Notes under the pieces: model-generated | What the model was told of the DNA's origin: nothing | Seen by the model: the letters and a program-made list of their open reading frames with translations, nothing else | Database searches by the model: none | Translations under genes and position numbers: made by a program | In this document: one piece after another, positions 1 to 8,266 of the stretch | Layout: each line of letters opens with the position of its first letter | How positions within the stretch are numbered: the first letter of the stretch is position 1 | Assembly (NCBI RefSeq): GCF_021608225.1 | Contig: NZ_JAKIJS010000001.1 | Span: 2,294,001-2,358,000 of the forward strand | Source: Pseudalkalibacillus berkeleyi | GTDB lineage: Bacteria; Bacillota; Bacilli; Bacillales; Fictibacillaceae | Direction: 5' to 3' | DNA length: 64,000 nt

Positions 1-981
1 ATTCTATTTATCTTTGGTTTATTAGGAGGAGCAGGAACGACGCTTGCCCTCGGTACACCACTCATTGCAGCAGGATTGAACAACATGTTTGGTTGGGAAG
101 AAACGCTTTCTTTGAAAACGTATATCCTAGTCATTTGTACAGTTATCTTTGCAATTAGTGCCTATTCTGGTCTTAAGAAAGGAATACGAGTACTGAGTGA
201 CGTGAACCTATGGTTGACATTCCTATTACTTGGATTCGTATTAATCGTTGGTCCGACTGTATTCTTAACAGAAACGACGATTAATAGTATTGGTTTAATA
301 GCAGATAACTTTTTCCATATGGCTACATGGACAGAGCCATTCAATAATATGGGACCGTTTGAGAAAACCAGCTTCCCAGAATATTGGACAGTCTTTTATT
401 GGGCTTGGTGGCTTGTATATGCTCCGTTCATCGGGTTGTTCATCGCAAAAATTTCTCGTGGCCGTACGGTAAAACAAATGATTTTAGGTACAATTTTGTA
501 TGGTACACTCGGTTGTGTATTGTACTTTGGACTACTAGGAAACTACGGACTATATTTAGAGCTAAGTGGACAATTCTCTGTTGTTGATGTCTTGAACAAC
601 GAAGGTGCACCAGCAGCAATCATGGGAACATTAGAGCAGCTTCCATTGGATTGGATTGTCATTCCGGTCTTTATCGTTCTAGCCATTATTTTCTTAGCAA
701 CGACATTTGATTCTGGTTCTTACATTCTAGCAGCTGTCGTTCAAAATTATGTAGAGGATGAGCCAGTGAAATGGAACCGTTTATTCTGGGCATTCGCACT
801 ATCCTTCCTACCACTCATTTTGATGTATATCGGAGGACTTTCGAGTCTTCAGACAGCAAGTATTATTGGAGGATTTCCACTCTTGATCATCATGACGATG
901 CTTGCGATCTCCTTCATTAAAGCTGCAGACCACGATATGCTCATGGCGAAAAAGAAGAAAGAACAAAAGAAAGCTAGCTAA
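1..981 (+). CDS. BCCT family transporter, C-terminal part
   Basis: The frame is open from base 1, so the true start lies outside the window. About 326 residues are visible. The product is a membrane carrier of the betaine/carnitine/choline transporter family, which take up trimethylammonium osmolytes or related compounds, usually with Na+. Visible family features are a glycine-rich helix (GGAGTTLALGTPL), the tryptophan-rich stretch YWAWW followed by IGLFIAKISRGRT, and TTFDSGSYILA near the end. The protein ends in a short lysine-rich cytoplasmic tail. An internal TTG at 76 could be mistaken for a start but cuts into a transmembrane helix. The exact substrate cannot be read from this fragment. 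Confidence 0.9.
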   Translation: MLFIFGLLGGAGTTLALGTPLIAAGLNNMFGWEETLSLKTYILVICTVIFAISAYSGLKKGIRVLSDVNLWLTFLLLGFVLIVGPTVFLTETTINSIGLIADNFFHMATWTEPFNNMGPFEKTSFPEYWTVFYWAWWLVYAPFIGLFIAKISRGRTVKQMILGTILYGTLGCVLYFGLLGNYGLYLELSGQFSVVDVLNNEGAPAAIMGTLEQLPLDWIVIPVFIVLAIIFLATTFDSGSYILAAVVQNYVEDEPVKWNRLFWAFALSFLPLILMYIGGLSSLQTASIIGGFPLLIIMTMLAISFIKAADHDMLMAKKKKEQKKAS

Positions 982-985
982 CTAC

Positions 986-1014
986 AAGCTGCCCCATAGT
1001 CGGGCAGCTTTTTT
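986..1014 (+). terminator. Intrinsic terminator after the BCCT gene
   Basis: Stem AAGCTGCC / GGCAGCTT with a short loop, followed by six T residues, starting five bases after the stop codon. Confidence 0.85.
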
Positions 1015-1107
1015 ACATAGTTCCCGCGTTCATCCTCCTATTAAACATCCATTTTCAAGAAAATGAACCCTTTCTAATGCTATACTTTTATTAATTGGAG
1101 GGATTAT

Positions 1108-1680
1108 ATGTCAGATATACATATGCAAGGTGAAAAAGTTATTTTAAGAGATTTAAGGTTGGAGGATCTTGATGACCTTTTTTATTGGGAATATGAAGCG
1201 ACTGATCGTGAACATTTAAGATGGAACGGACCATATTATAAGCGACCAATAATGACGAGAGAAGAATACAAACAGCTTTTCAAATCCAAATTTGATACGA
1301 TATTGGCTGGTGAAACGAGACAGATTCTTGTTATTGAAGTACATGGGCGATTGATTGGAACCGTCAACTGGTACTGGGAAGATGAAGTGACGAACTGGTT
1401 AAGCAACGGCATTGTCATTTTCGATTCAAGATATTGGTCCGGTGGTTATGGAACTGAAGCATTTACATTATGGACAGATTATATTTTTAAAAATATTGAT
1501 GTTATAAGAGTTGGGATTTCTACTTGGTCAGGAAACGAAAGAATGATGAAGCTTGCCACAAAGGTTGGCATGATTGAAGAAGCTCGCATTCGAAAAGCAC
1601 GTATAGTTGAAGGAGAATATTATGATGCAATAAAAATGGGCGTCTTAAGAGAAGAGTGGGAAGAAAGATATACAAATTAA
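1108..1680 (+). CDS. GNAT family N-acetyltransferase (RimJ/RimL type)
   Basis: A 190-residue protein of the acetyl-CoA-dependent GNAT fold. It begins with the usual RimJ/L-like strand (EKVILRDLRLEDLDDL). The acetyl-CoA binding loop is represented by SGGYGTEAF near residues 112-120, and the family ending NERMMKLATKVGM plus EEARIRKARI is present. The ATG at 1108 follows a good GGAGGG site. Such proteins acetylate ribosomal protein N-termini, antibiotics or small amines; the substrate cannot be assigned. The stop codon directly abuts the stop codon of the convergent gene on the other strand. Confidence 0.85.
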   Translation: MSDIHMQGEKVILRDLRLEDLDDLFYWEYEATDREHLRWNGPYYKRPIMTREEYKQLFKSKFDTILAGETRQILVIEVHGRLIGTVNWYWEDEVTNWLSNGIVIFDSRYWSGGYGTEAFTLWTDYIFKNIDVIRVGISTWSGNERMMKLATKVGMIEEARIRKARIVEGEYYDAIKMGVLREEWEERYTN

Positions 1681-1923
1681 TTAGATCGTATTCTTTCTGT
1701 CTATCTTCAGAAAAAGGATAGCGAATAGGACGAGTATAAATATCAATAATAATAGAGGTATACCTATATGTATCGCAAAATAACCTTGTAACTTGATGGA
1801 TTCAGATGTTTTCTCTAAATAAACACTATAGTCAAACAAATCGTTTAAATGCTTTCCAGAACTTACTATAATTAAAACGATCAAACTAGAAATACATATC
1901 ATCATTCCATATAAAAACTTCAT
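1681..1923 (-). CDS. Small two-helix membrane protein, unknown function
   Basis: The chosen start is the ATG at 1923, preceded by GGGAGG at suitable spacing; the frame is open further upstream but without a ribosome site. The 80-residue product has two hydrophobic helices (about residues 4-22 and 48-71) separated by a polar segment, and ends with the basic tail KIDRKNTI. I do not recognise a family. It converges on the acetyltransferase gene with no intervening base and no clear terminator, so the two transcripts probably overlap. Confidence 0.6.
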   Translation of the reverse strand: MKFLYGMMICISSLIVLIIVSSGKHLNDLFDYSVYLEKTSESIKLQGYFAIHIGIPLLLLIFILVLFAILFLKIDRKNTI

Positions 1924-2056
1924 ACTCAAATGCCTCCCTTCTAGTAATTTTACGTCATTCGTTTCATAAGGTTTCAATTTTCTATGTTTAAAATGAATTT
2001 GAATCGGAAACAGAATGAGTAGATTCAATTTATTTAAAACAAGGAGGCAATATTCA

Positions 2057-2854
2057 ATGAGATTCTCCGAAAAACTTAAGGAATTAAAAAGCAAAAAAGC
2101 TGAAGGTTCACAAAAAATTTTATCACTATACTTAAATACAGACCGAAGTAGCCCTGATCAACAAGGTGGCGAATGGAAAATCAAATTAAAGAATGGGCTC
2201 AATAAATTTGAAGAATATATTGAAGAAATGGGTGACCATGATGAGCTGAAGGGTTACCGTGACTTGAAAGACAAAGTTTACAACAAAATTACTGGTAGAG
2301 AGCGCGAATTGAAACGCAGTGTAGTCTTGTTCGCTACCCCTGATGAAAGTGTTTGGATCATGGAAGACTTACAAGTACCGATTGAAACGTCCTTCCATTG
2401 GGAAAATACCCCTGTACTTGATCAATTAGAAGAACTGCAATCTCATTATCCATATAGTGGGATCATCGTCATTCAGAAAGAAGACGCTACTGTACTTGAA
2501 ACAGAAATGGGTGTCCTCGTTGATGAATACCACTATTCCTTCGATCCAGACATAGACGATTGGAGAGAACATCAAGGACCAATGGCTGCATCAATAACAG
2601 GTTCAGATACCAATAAGAAGGATGAATTTCAAGAAAGATTTGAAGCCAATCAGCAAAGATGGCTGAAGAATTTAGGTTCAAAAATTACGAAAAAGGCAAA
2701 GAAGAACAATTGGAATGAAACCTACCTAATGGGAGAAAAAGGATATCTGAATGAATTTGATAAACACTTCCCAATTAAGGAAACGAAAAAGACTGGGAAA
2801 AACCCAAGTAAAATAGAAGCTTCTAAAATTATTGACCAAGTTTTAGCAGGTTAA
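2057..2854 (+). CDS. VLRF1 family aeRF1-type release factor homologue
   Basis: A 265-residue cytosolic protein. The ATG at 2057 follows AAGGAGG; the upstream in-frame ATG at 2015 has no ribosome site. The N-terminal part (ILSLYLNTDRS, then a charged helix and SVVLFATPDESVWIM) is the pattern of the VLRF1 domain, related to archaeal/eukaryotic release factor 1 and Vms1/ANKZF1. Homologues of this class are common but little studied in Bacillus relatives and are suspected to act in ribosome rescue or peptidyl-tRNA cleavage. The C-terminus is lysine-rich. Family assignment is from pattern recognition; the role is inference. Confidence 0.65.
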   Translation: MRFSEKLKELKSKKAEGSQKILSLYLNTDRSSPDQQGGEWKIKLKNGLNKFEEYIEEMGDHDELKGYRDLKDKVYNKITGRERELKRSVVLFATPDESVWIMEDLQVPIETSFHWENTPVLDQLEELQSHYPYSGIIVIQKEDATVLETEMGVLVDEYHYSFDPDIDDWREHQGPMAASITGSDTNKKDEFQERFEANQQRWLKNLGSKITKKAKKNNWNETYLMGEKGYLNEFDKHFPIKETKKTGKNPSKIEASKIIDQVLAG

Positions 2855-2899
2855 AGCTTTATAATTGACCTCCCCAGTTAATATAGAGCTGAATATAAT

Positions 2900-2928
2900 A
2901 AAAGCCGATTCAAACGGATCGGCTTTTC
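2900..2928. terminator. Bidirectional terminator
   Basis: Stem AAAGCCGAT / ATCGGCTTT with a short loop lies between the convergent VLRF1 and L,D-transpeptidase genes. A-runs and T-runs on both sides let it serve both strands. Confidence 0.75.
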
Positions 2929-2960
2929 CTATGGATTTGGATAGATACTCTGTTTCTGAA

Positions 2961-3296
2961 TTAATCATGAATCCAGACATTCGTTCCAAGCGGGACGAGG
3001 GCGGCTAACTCATTTACATCTTTATTGTACATTCGAATACAACCTTTAGATACATTCTTACCGATAGAAGATGGATTGTTGGTCCCATGGATTCCATAAT
3101 GTGGTCTAGATAATCCCATCCACATCGTTCCGAATGGACCTCCTGGATTTGGTTGTTTATTAATAATTGAGTATTCACCCGTCGGAGTTGGTGTAAGCAT
3201 CTTTCCTATAGCAATTGGATAACTCTTTAAAAGTTTAGTATGATCGAACAACTTTAATCGGTGTTTTTGAAGTGCTACATCAATCCAGAGAACCAT
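2961..3296 (-). CDS. L,D-transpeptidase (YkuD domain), minimal form
   Basis: The catalytic YkuD motif is clear: [11 protein letters not shown] followed by SKGCIRMYN, giving His about 70, Cys about 86 and Arg about 88. These enzymes form 3-3 peptidoglycan cross-links or attach proteins to the wall. Two ATGs compete: the one at 3305 touches the GGAGGG sequence, while the one at 3296 is nine bases from it, so the latter is preferred and gives 111 residues. There is no LysM domain, signal peptide or membrane segment, which is unusual for an enzyme that works outside the membrane. Confidence 0.8.
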   Translation of the reverse strand: MVLWIDVALQKHRLKLFDHTKLLKSYPIAIGKMLTPTPTGEYSIINKQPNPGGPFGTMWMGLSRPHYGIHGTNNPSSIGKNVSKGCIRMYNKDVNELAALVPLGTNVWIHD

Positions 3297-3502
3297 CTCG
3301 CCCATCCCTCCTGCTATTCTTATCTATATGAAGTGAACGAAGGATTATTTCCAGAGCTCTCCGAAAGTTCGTTAATAGCTTTTCTTGACTGATATGACAT
3401 ACGTGCACATTTGGAAGAGTGGAAGCAAAAAGATGACGAGTAAATGATGGTTTTTGGTGGAATCATGGGACAGTTTTTTCGTTTTGGAGTTGATTAGATG
3501 TA

Positions 3503-3596
3503 AGTATCGAGCAAAGCTTGGGTTTTATCGTGCAAAATCGAGAATTTATCGTGCAAACATACAAGTTTATCGTGCCATACTCATATTTTATCGATC
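3503..3596 (-). repeat. 21-bp phased repeat array, TTTATCGTGC type
   Basis: Five units with starts at 3503, 3524, 3545, 3566 and 3587, an exact 21-bp period. The core is TTTATCGTGC followed by about 11 variable, mostly A-rich bases; the first unit (AGTATCGAGC) and the last (TTTATCGATC) are degenerate. The array lies 15 bases beyond the kynA terminator. The same family in opposite orientation is found at 36066-36179. The rest of the 3297-3652 gap holds the upstream region of the L,D-transpeptidase gene and no credible ORF. Confidence 0.8.
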
Positions 3597-3610
3597 ATCC
3601 GACTTTTCAA

Positions 3611-3642
3611 AAAGAAAAAGCATATGCCTCTGCACATGCTTT
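3611..3642 (-). terminator. Terminator of the kyn operon
   Basis: On the minus strand the stem AAAGCATGTG / CATATGCTTT is followed by a T-rich tail, just past the kynA stop. Confidence 0.7.
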
Positions 3643-3652
3643 CTCAACCCTT

Positions 3653-4510
3653 TTATAGTTCTGTTCGAATATCCCAAAGCTCTGGGAAGAAACGGTGGTC
3701 CAAGACTCGCTTTAAATATGAAACGCCTGATGATCCGCCTGTTCCCATCTTATGTCCGATAATCCGTTCAACTGTCTTCATGTGACGGAATCGCCATTGC
3801 TGAAGCCAGTCTTCAATGTCGACTAATTTTTCAGCTAATTGATACAGGTTCCAATAATCATCCACATTGCGGTATACCTCTACCCATGCTTCTTTAACCG
3901 TTGAATCACCCTCATATGTTTCAGAGAAATCGCGATTTAACAGCGCTGGATTAATCTTAAATCCGGCATTGGACAACTCTTGAATGGCCACATCATAAAT
4001 ACTAGGTGCTTCAAAAGCCTCTTTCAACTTTTCATGCAGCTCTGGATCTTTTTTATAAATTTCAAGCACATGCGGTGTCTTATAGCCTAATGCAAATTCT
4101 ATCATTCTGTATTGATACGACTGGAACCCTGAAGCTTGTCCAAGACTATCACGAAATTCAAGGTATTCAGACGGTGTTAATGTAGAAAGTACATCCCAAG
4201 CTTGGATGATTTGTGATTGAACCTTCGAGACACGAGCGAGCATTTTAAAAGCTGGTTGTAACTCACTTTTCTTAATGGAGTCGATTGCAGCATTCAACTC
4301 ATGTAAGATCATCTTCATCCAAAGCTCACTCACTTGATGGATGACGATAAAGAGCATCTCATCGTGGTGTCCAGATAATCTCGTTTGACTAGATAGAAGT
4401 TGATCGAGTTGAAGGTATTCTCCGTATGTCATGTTCTTCGTAAAATCTGTATGGATCCCTTTTTCCGATACATATTTCTCTTTGCCTTCTTCGTTATTGT
4501 TTCCCATCAT
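3653..4510 (-). CDS. kynA: Tryptophan 2,3-dioxygenase
   Basis: A 285-residue heme enzyme that opens the indole ring of L-tryptophan to N-formylkynurenine, the first step of the kynurenine pathway. Family hallmarks include [32 protein letters not shown] (with the active-site His) and the C-terminal heme-pocket region [16 protein letters not shown] with GTGGSSG. Two adjacent ATGs (4510 and 4507) follow GGGAG. It is the second gene after kynU, 18 bases apart, so they are co-transcribed. The arylformamidase gene kynB, needed between the two reactions, is not next to them and is not found elsewhere in the window. Confidence 0.95.
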   Translation of the reverse strand: MMGNNNEEGKEKYVSEKGIHTDFTKNMTYGEYLQLDQLLSSQTRLSGHHDEMLFIVIHQVSELWMKMILHELNAAIDSIKKSELQPAFKMLARVSKVQSQIIQAWDVLSTLTPSEYLEFRDSLGQASGFQSYQYRMIEFALGYKTPHVLEIYKKDPELHEKLKEAFEAPSIYDVAIQELSNAGFKINPALLNRDFSETYEGDSTVKEAWVEVYRNVDDYWNLYQLAEKLVDIEDWLQQWRFRHMKTVERIIGHKMGTGGSSGVSYLKRVLDHRFFPELWDIRTEL

Positions 4511-4528
4511 CCCACTCCCTTTCTATTG

Positions 4529-5815
4529 TTAAGCGACCACTCCGCGTTTATTTTCAAACTGCTTATATTGTTCATCATCCATGATCTTTTTCAGAATTTG
4601 AATCGCATTCCATACATCTTCAAACGAATTGTATAATGCCGTTGGCGTCAATCGAATGCCATTTGGATTCCTAAAATCAGGAATGACTTTATTCATCTTT
4701 AATGCTTTACATATACGAGCCGCTTCTGGATGTTCTAAATATACATGACCACCTCGACGATGATCTTCTATCGGATTTCCGATATTAAAACCATAGTCTT
4801 TCAAATCGTGCTCAACGAGGTCCATCATATATTGTGTGAGCTGAAGTGACTTTTTGCGAATTCGCTCAATACCTGCTTCTGCAAAGATTTCTAAAGAACC
4901 TTTCAATGGAGCCAGGCTTAGCATGTGAGGCGTCCCGATTTGGTATGCGCCTGCAGTATCAGCCGGTGTGAGCTGATGGTCCATATCAAATTGTTTACTT
5001 TTGTCTGAACTGAACCAACCTGCAAGTCCAGGTGCTTTTCCAAGATGCTTCTCATTTACGTAAATACCTGCAACTGAACCAGGTCCTGCATTTACATATT
5101 TATAATTGCACCAAAAAGCAAAGTCCGCTCCCCATTCACTCAAAGAATGCGGCAATGCTCCAATAGAATGACATAGATCGAAGCCAATCGTAATTCCCCT
5201 GTTATGAGCTTCTTCAGTCAACCTTTCCATATCTAACACTTGACCACTTCTATACATAACACTCGGTAGCATAATCAGTGCAATCTCTTCACTCATTGAA
5301 TCGATAATATCCTGTTCATCTACTATTCTTCCATCTCGGCTTTTCACTTGTACGAGATGTTCATCTGGGTCATAGCCTTTCAATTTCAATTGACTTTGCA
5401 GTGCGAAAATGTCTGATGGAAACGTTAGTTCATCCGCTAAGATTTTCGTCTTCTTCCCTTCTGGATGGTAGAAAGTCGAAACAAGCTGGTGTAAATTAAC
5501 CGTCGTTGATCCGGTTGCGATGACTTCTTCAGCTTTAGCACCAACAAGCGGTGCTAGCATACCACCAAGTTGTTCAGATAAGTAAAACCAAGGTGTGTCT
5601 CCTTCCGTCCAACCATCAATACCTAGTTCTTTCCAAGACTCTAACAGATCCGTAAGCGCACCTTCTGCACGTTTAGATAACAAGCCAAGTGAATTCCCAA
5701 TTAAATAGATTGAATCTTCCTTTACATGGAATTCGTTCTTAAAGGAAGCTAATTCATCTTGTTGATCGAGTTTTAACGCATACGCTTTGGAATGATCAAA
5801 AGACTGAGTACCCAT
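4529..5815 (-). CDS. kynU: Kynureninase
   Basis: A 428-residue PLP enzyme, normal length for the family, that cleaves kynurenine to anthranilate and alanine. Recognisable segments are [15 protein letters not shown] near the start, [12 protein letters not shown] in the cofactor pocket, and [17 protein letters not shown], which holds the PLP-binding lysine. The ATG at 5815 has a strong GGAGGGGG site. It is the first gene of the kynU-kynA operon. Its promoter overlaps a perfect inverted repeat shared with the divergent TetR gene, so induction through that repressor is likely. Confidence 0.95.
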   Translation of the reverse strand: MGTQSFDHSKAYALKLDQQDELASFKNEFHVKEDSIYLIGNSLGLLSKRAEGALTDLLESWKELGIDGWTEGDTPWFYLSEQLGGMLAPLVGAKAEEVIATGSTTVNLHQLVSTFYHPEGKKTKILADELTFPSDIFALQSQLKLKGYDPDEHLVQVKSRDGRIVDEQDIIDSMSEEIALIMLPSVMYRSGQVLDMERLTEEAHNRGITIGFDLCHSIGALPHSLSEWGADFAFWCNYKYVNAGPGSVAGIYVNEKHLGKAPGLAGWFSSDKSKQFDMDHQLTPADTAGAYQIGTPHMLSLAPLKGSLEIFAEAGIERIRKKSLQLTQYMMDLVEHDLKDYGFNIGNPIEDHRRGGHVYLEHPEAARICKALKMNKVIPDFRNPNGIRLTPTALYNSFEDVWNAIQILKKIMDDEQYKQFENKRGVVA

Positions 5816-5850
5816 TGGATTAAATCCCCCTCCGATTATGTATTAATTAA

Positions 5851-5880
5851 ACTATACAGTTGAAGCTGACATAGTGTCAA
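5851..5880 (-). promoter_or_regulatory. Sigma-A-type promoter of kynU-kynA
   Basis: On the minus strand TTGACA (5880-5875) and TATAGT (5856-5851) are 18 bases apart. The -35 box is embedded in the operator repeat at 5876-5898. Confidence 0.7.
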
Positions 5881-5898
5881 TGACATCATGTCATTGAC
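5867..5898. promoter_or_regulatory. Palindromic operator between kynU and the TetR gene
   Basis: The arms GTCAATGACAT (5876-5886) and ATGTCATTGAC (5888-5898) are perfectly complementary around a single central C, a 23-bp palindrome. A second, overlapping repeat TGACA-TAG-TGTCA spans 5867-5879. The site covers the -35 boxes of both divergent promoters, as expected for a repressor that controls its own gene and the kyn operon. Confidence 0.8.
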
Positions 5899-5921
5899 AA
5901 GTTACCCATCCCCTATATAAA
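5894..5921 (+). promoter_or_regulatory. Sigma-A-type promoter of the TetR gene
   Basis: TTGACA (5894-5899), a 16-base spacer and TATAAA (5916-5921). The -35 box overlaps the right arm of the operator, which implies autoregulation. Confidence 0.65.
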
Positions 5922-5954
5922 ATAAAACCACCTCTGTAAAAGGATTGAATACAT

Positions 5955-6572
5955 ATGACAAATCATATTAATACGTTATCACAAAGACAGTTAAAGTCCG
6001 TCCAAACACGGAATAAACTGCTTGGGGCAGCAAGAAAAGTATTTATAGACCAGGGCTTCCAAAAAACAACCATAACGCAAATCATTAAAGACGCTGAGCT
6101 TGGATATGGTACCGCTTATGTGCACTTTAAAAATAAAGACGACATATTGATTGCACTTATTGAAGATGTGATGAATCAATTTTATAAAATTGCTGATCTA
6201 CCTTTCAGACCAACAACGAAAGACGAAGCTGAAAGAACGATTCGAAAGCAAGTAGGATCTTTTCTTGAACTGGCAAAACAAGAACAAAGAATTCTAGCTG
6301 TTGTAGAAGAAGCAATCGGCCAATCTCCTATCGTTCAAGCAAAATGGAATGATATTAGGGAAAGGTTCGTGGAAGGAATTGCAAAGGATATTACTTATTC
6401 TCAAGAAAATAACCTAGCTTATCCAGATGTTGATCCACTTCTGGCAGGTAAAGGTTGGTTCTATTCTAATGAAATGTTTTTATGGGAAATTACTAAAAGA
6501 GATGGGAAGATGAATCTAGAGGACATCGTGCACAATCTGACAACGATGTATGTAAGAGGGCTTTACAAATAG
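5955..6572 (+). CDS. TetR/AcrR family regulator, probable kyn repressor
   Basis: A 205-residue protein with a typical N-terminal helix-turn-helix (about residues 18-65: ARKVFIDQGFQKTTITQI, then GYGTAYVHFKNKDDIL) and a helical ligand-binding domain rich in aromatic residues. It is divergent from kynU and shares a 23-bp palindrome with it. The natural inference is that it represses kynUA and responds to tryptophan, kynurenine or a derivative. The ligand is unknown. It could also act on genes outside this window. Confidence 0.85.
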   Translation: MTNHINTLSQRQLKSVQTRNKLLGAARKVFIDQGFQKTTITQIIKDAELGYGTAYVHFKNKDDILIALIEDVMNQFYKIADLPFRPTTKDEAERTIRKQVGSFLELAKQEQRILAVVEEAIGQSPIVQAKWNDIRERFVEGIAKDITYSQENNLAYPDVDPLLAGKGWFYSNEMFLWEITKRDGKMNLEDIVHNLTTMYVRGLYK

Positions 6573-6584
6573 ATTCCATTCAAG

Positions 6585-6614
6585 CTAACCAAAATTGAAT
6601 TGGTTAGTTTTTTT
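6585..6614 (+). terminator. Intrinsic terminator after the TetR gene
   Basis: Stem CTAACCAA / TTGGTTAG, loop of seven, then seven T residues. Confidence 0.85.
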
Positions 6615-6712
6615 ATTGAATCATCTATTTTCTTGCATACCTCAACTATAACTAGGGTAGATAATAAAGAAGTTCATACTTCTATTTCAACAAGGCAGGT
6701 GTCCAAAATCTA

Positions 6713-8080
6713 ATGGCGTTACCAAGATCAATGAAAAAATATTTAAAGATGTCAAAAAGACAGAGATGGGAAGAAATTCGCGCAACTCTTTGGTTTACTC
6801 CAAGCTATTACATTCTCCTCTCCATCATATTAGCAACGATTACTTTATTATTAGATATTCAATTAGAGCTCGCCGACTATGTGGATGGAAAATTCATTTC
6901 AGAGGTAGATTTAACAAGAGTCCTCGTCAGTACACTGATTGGCGGTATACTGACATTAAGCGCATTTACGTTCAACTCATTACTTGTCGTGTTAACTACA
7001 TTTAGTGGACAATTCTCTCCAAGAATGATGCTGAACTTCATATCTGATAAGAAAACACAGCATGTCCTCGGTATTTTCAACGGAAGTTTTATTTACGTAT
7101 TAACCGTGTTTCTTTTCGTCAGTAAGTCCAACACAAATCAATATGTTGCAATTCCTATTACAACGGTGTTTCTAGCCTTTTTCGCAGCGATCACATTCAT
7201 TTACTTTATCAATCATTCTACTACGTGGATGCAAGTCCATAATATAACCGATAACATGAAAGAAGTATCTAAACGGATCATTAATTTCTCGATATTAAAA
7301 GAAATTGAACCCTATCGAACAAAAGATGATACGAAACTTGACGACAAAGAATATACGAAAGATGGACATATGATCAACGCAAAAGAATCTGGCTATATCC
7401 AAGTTGTTGATTACATAAGTCTGATCAAGAGCGCAACAAGAGATCAATTGGTCGTCCGATTTGAATATGGCGTTGGAGAATATGTCTTAGAGGGTTCTCC
7501 AATTCTAACCTATTGGAAAGAATCAGAGAATGCGATTAATGAACTTGAATACTTAAAATGCATAGCACTCGGTCACAAACAAACTGAGATTCAAGATTTA
7601 GAATTTGGTGTAAATAAGTTGGCGGAAATAGCCATTAAAGCACTCGGTAACAATGACCCGAAGACTGCAATAAACACGATCCATCAAATGTCTGATTTGT
7701 TAACCATCATTGCGCGCTATACACACTTTTCTCCACTGTTAGTGGATGAAGAGAAGAATATTAGGGTGATTTTGAAGGAAGAAGATTTCGAGTATTATTT
7801 ATATCGTGGATTTGCACATATCCGTCATTACACCGATCAAAATTGGGTGATCATTACAGAGATTTTATCTTCATTAGGATCGATGGCAAAGGCGATGGAT
7901 AAGATGTTCTATGATGATCTGTGGAATTTTGCTGTTCAAACAGTCAACGGAATTGAAAAGCGTGAAATCTATCATTTAGACAGAAAATATTTGTTACAAG
8001 AATTAGCCTCCCTCGCAACAACAACGAAAAGGGAAAACGAATATCGAGAAATTGAAAATGAATTTCAAAGAGAAGCGTAA
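6713..8080 (+). CDS. DUF2254 family membrane protein
   Basis: A 455-residue protein with four predicted membrane helices in the first 180 residues (about 28-48, 70-95, 120-140 and 150-172) and a long cytoplasmic domain. The pattern STLIGGILTLSAFTFNSLLVVL followed by FSGQFSPRMMLNF is typical of DUF2254. The function of this family is unknown. The ribosome site is weak (AAGGCAGGTG, about 13 bases upstream), so the start is less certain; a second ATG lies at 6731. It appears to be monocistronic. Confidence 0.75.
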   Translation: MALPRSMKKYLKMSKRQRWEEIRATLWFTPSYYILLSIILATITLLLDIQLELADYVDGKFISEVDLTRVLVSTLIGGILTLSAFTFNSLLVVLTTFSGQFSPRMMLNFISDKKTQHVLGIFNGSFIYVLTVFLFVSKSNTNQYVAIPITTVFLAFFAAITFIYFINHSTTWMQVHNITDNMKEVSKRIINFSILKEIEPYRTKDDTKLDDKEYTKDGHMINAKESGYIQVVDYISLIKSATRDQLVVRFEYGVGEYVLEGSPILTYWKESENAINELEYLKCIALGHKQTEIQDLEFGVNKLAEIAIKALGNNDPKTAINTIHQMSDLLTIIARYTHFSPLLVDEEKNIRVILKEEDFEYYLYRGFAHIRHYTDQNWVIITEILSSLGSMAKAMDKMFYDDLWNFAVQTVNGIEKREIYHLDRKYLLQELASLATTTKRENEYREIENEFQREA

Positions 8081-8098
8081 GGGAAACAAACTTTTAAG

Positions 8099-8191
8099 GT
8101 CCGCCATATCACCATCGAACGATTACCGCGGATAGAAACACCCCACCCTTTTGCTGTCCGCCATATCACGATAGAGCGATTACCGCGGATG
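8099..8191. repeat. Two-copy 57-bp-spaced repeat with GC-rich arms
   Basis: Two near-identical copies of about 36 bp start at 8099 and 8156. Each begins GTCCGCCATATCAC and ends GATTACCGCGGAT, so TCCGC and GCGGA form inverted arms. The pair begins 9 bases beyond the terminator of the pyrimidine cluster and resembles, in layout but not in sequence, the arrays at 48.8 and 59.4 kb. Confidence 0.75.
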
Positions 8192-8199
8192 GTAAACAA

Positions 8200-8243
8200 T
8201 AAAAAATTCGAGTATGAGCCTATTCCGGTCTCATACTCGAATT
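8200..8243 (-). terminator. Terminator of the pyrimidine catabolic cluster
   Basis: On the minus strand the arms AATTCGAGTATGAG and CTCATACTCGAATT form a 14-bp stem, followed by TTTTATT. It lies just after the aminotransferase gene. Confidence 0.85.
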
Positions 8244-8266
8244 CATTTTTGCATCCTATTCTTTCA

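Noticed and set aside
3454-3762. ORF with repeated Tyr-Arg-Ala every seven residues
   Set aside because: It is the translation of the 21-bp DNA array (21 bp is seven codons). There is no ribosome site, and the same array at 36 kb is in the opposite orientation without such an ORF.
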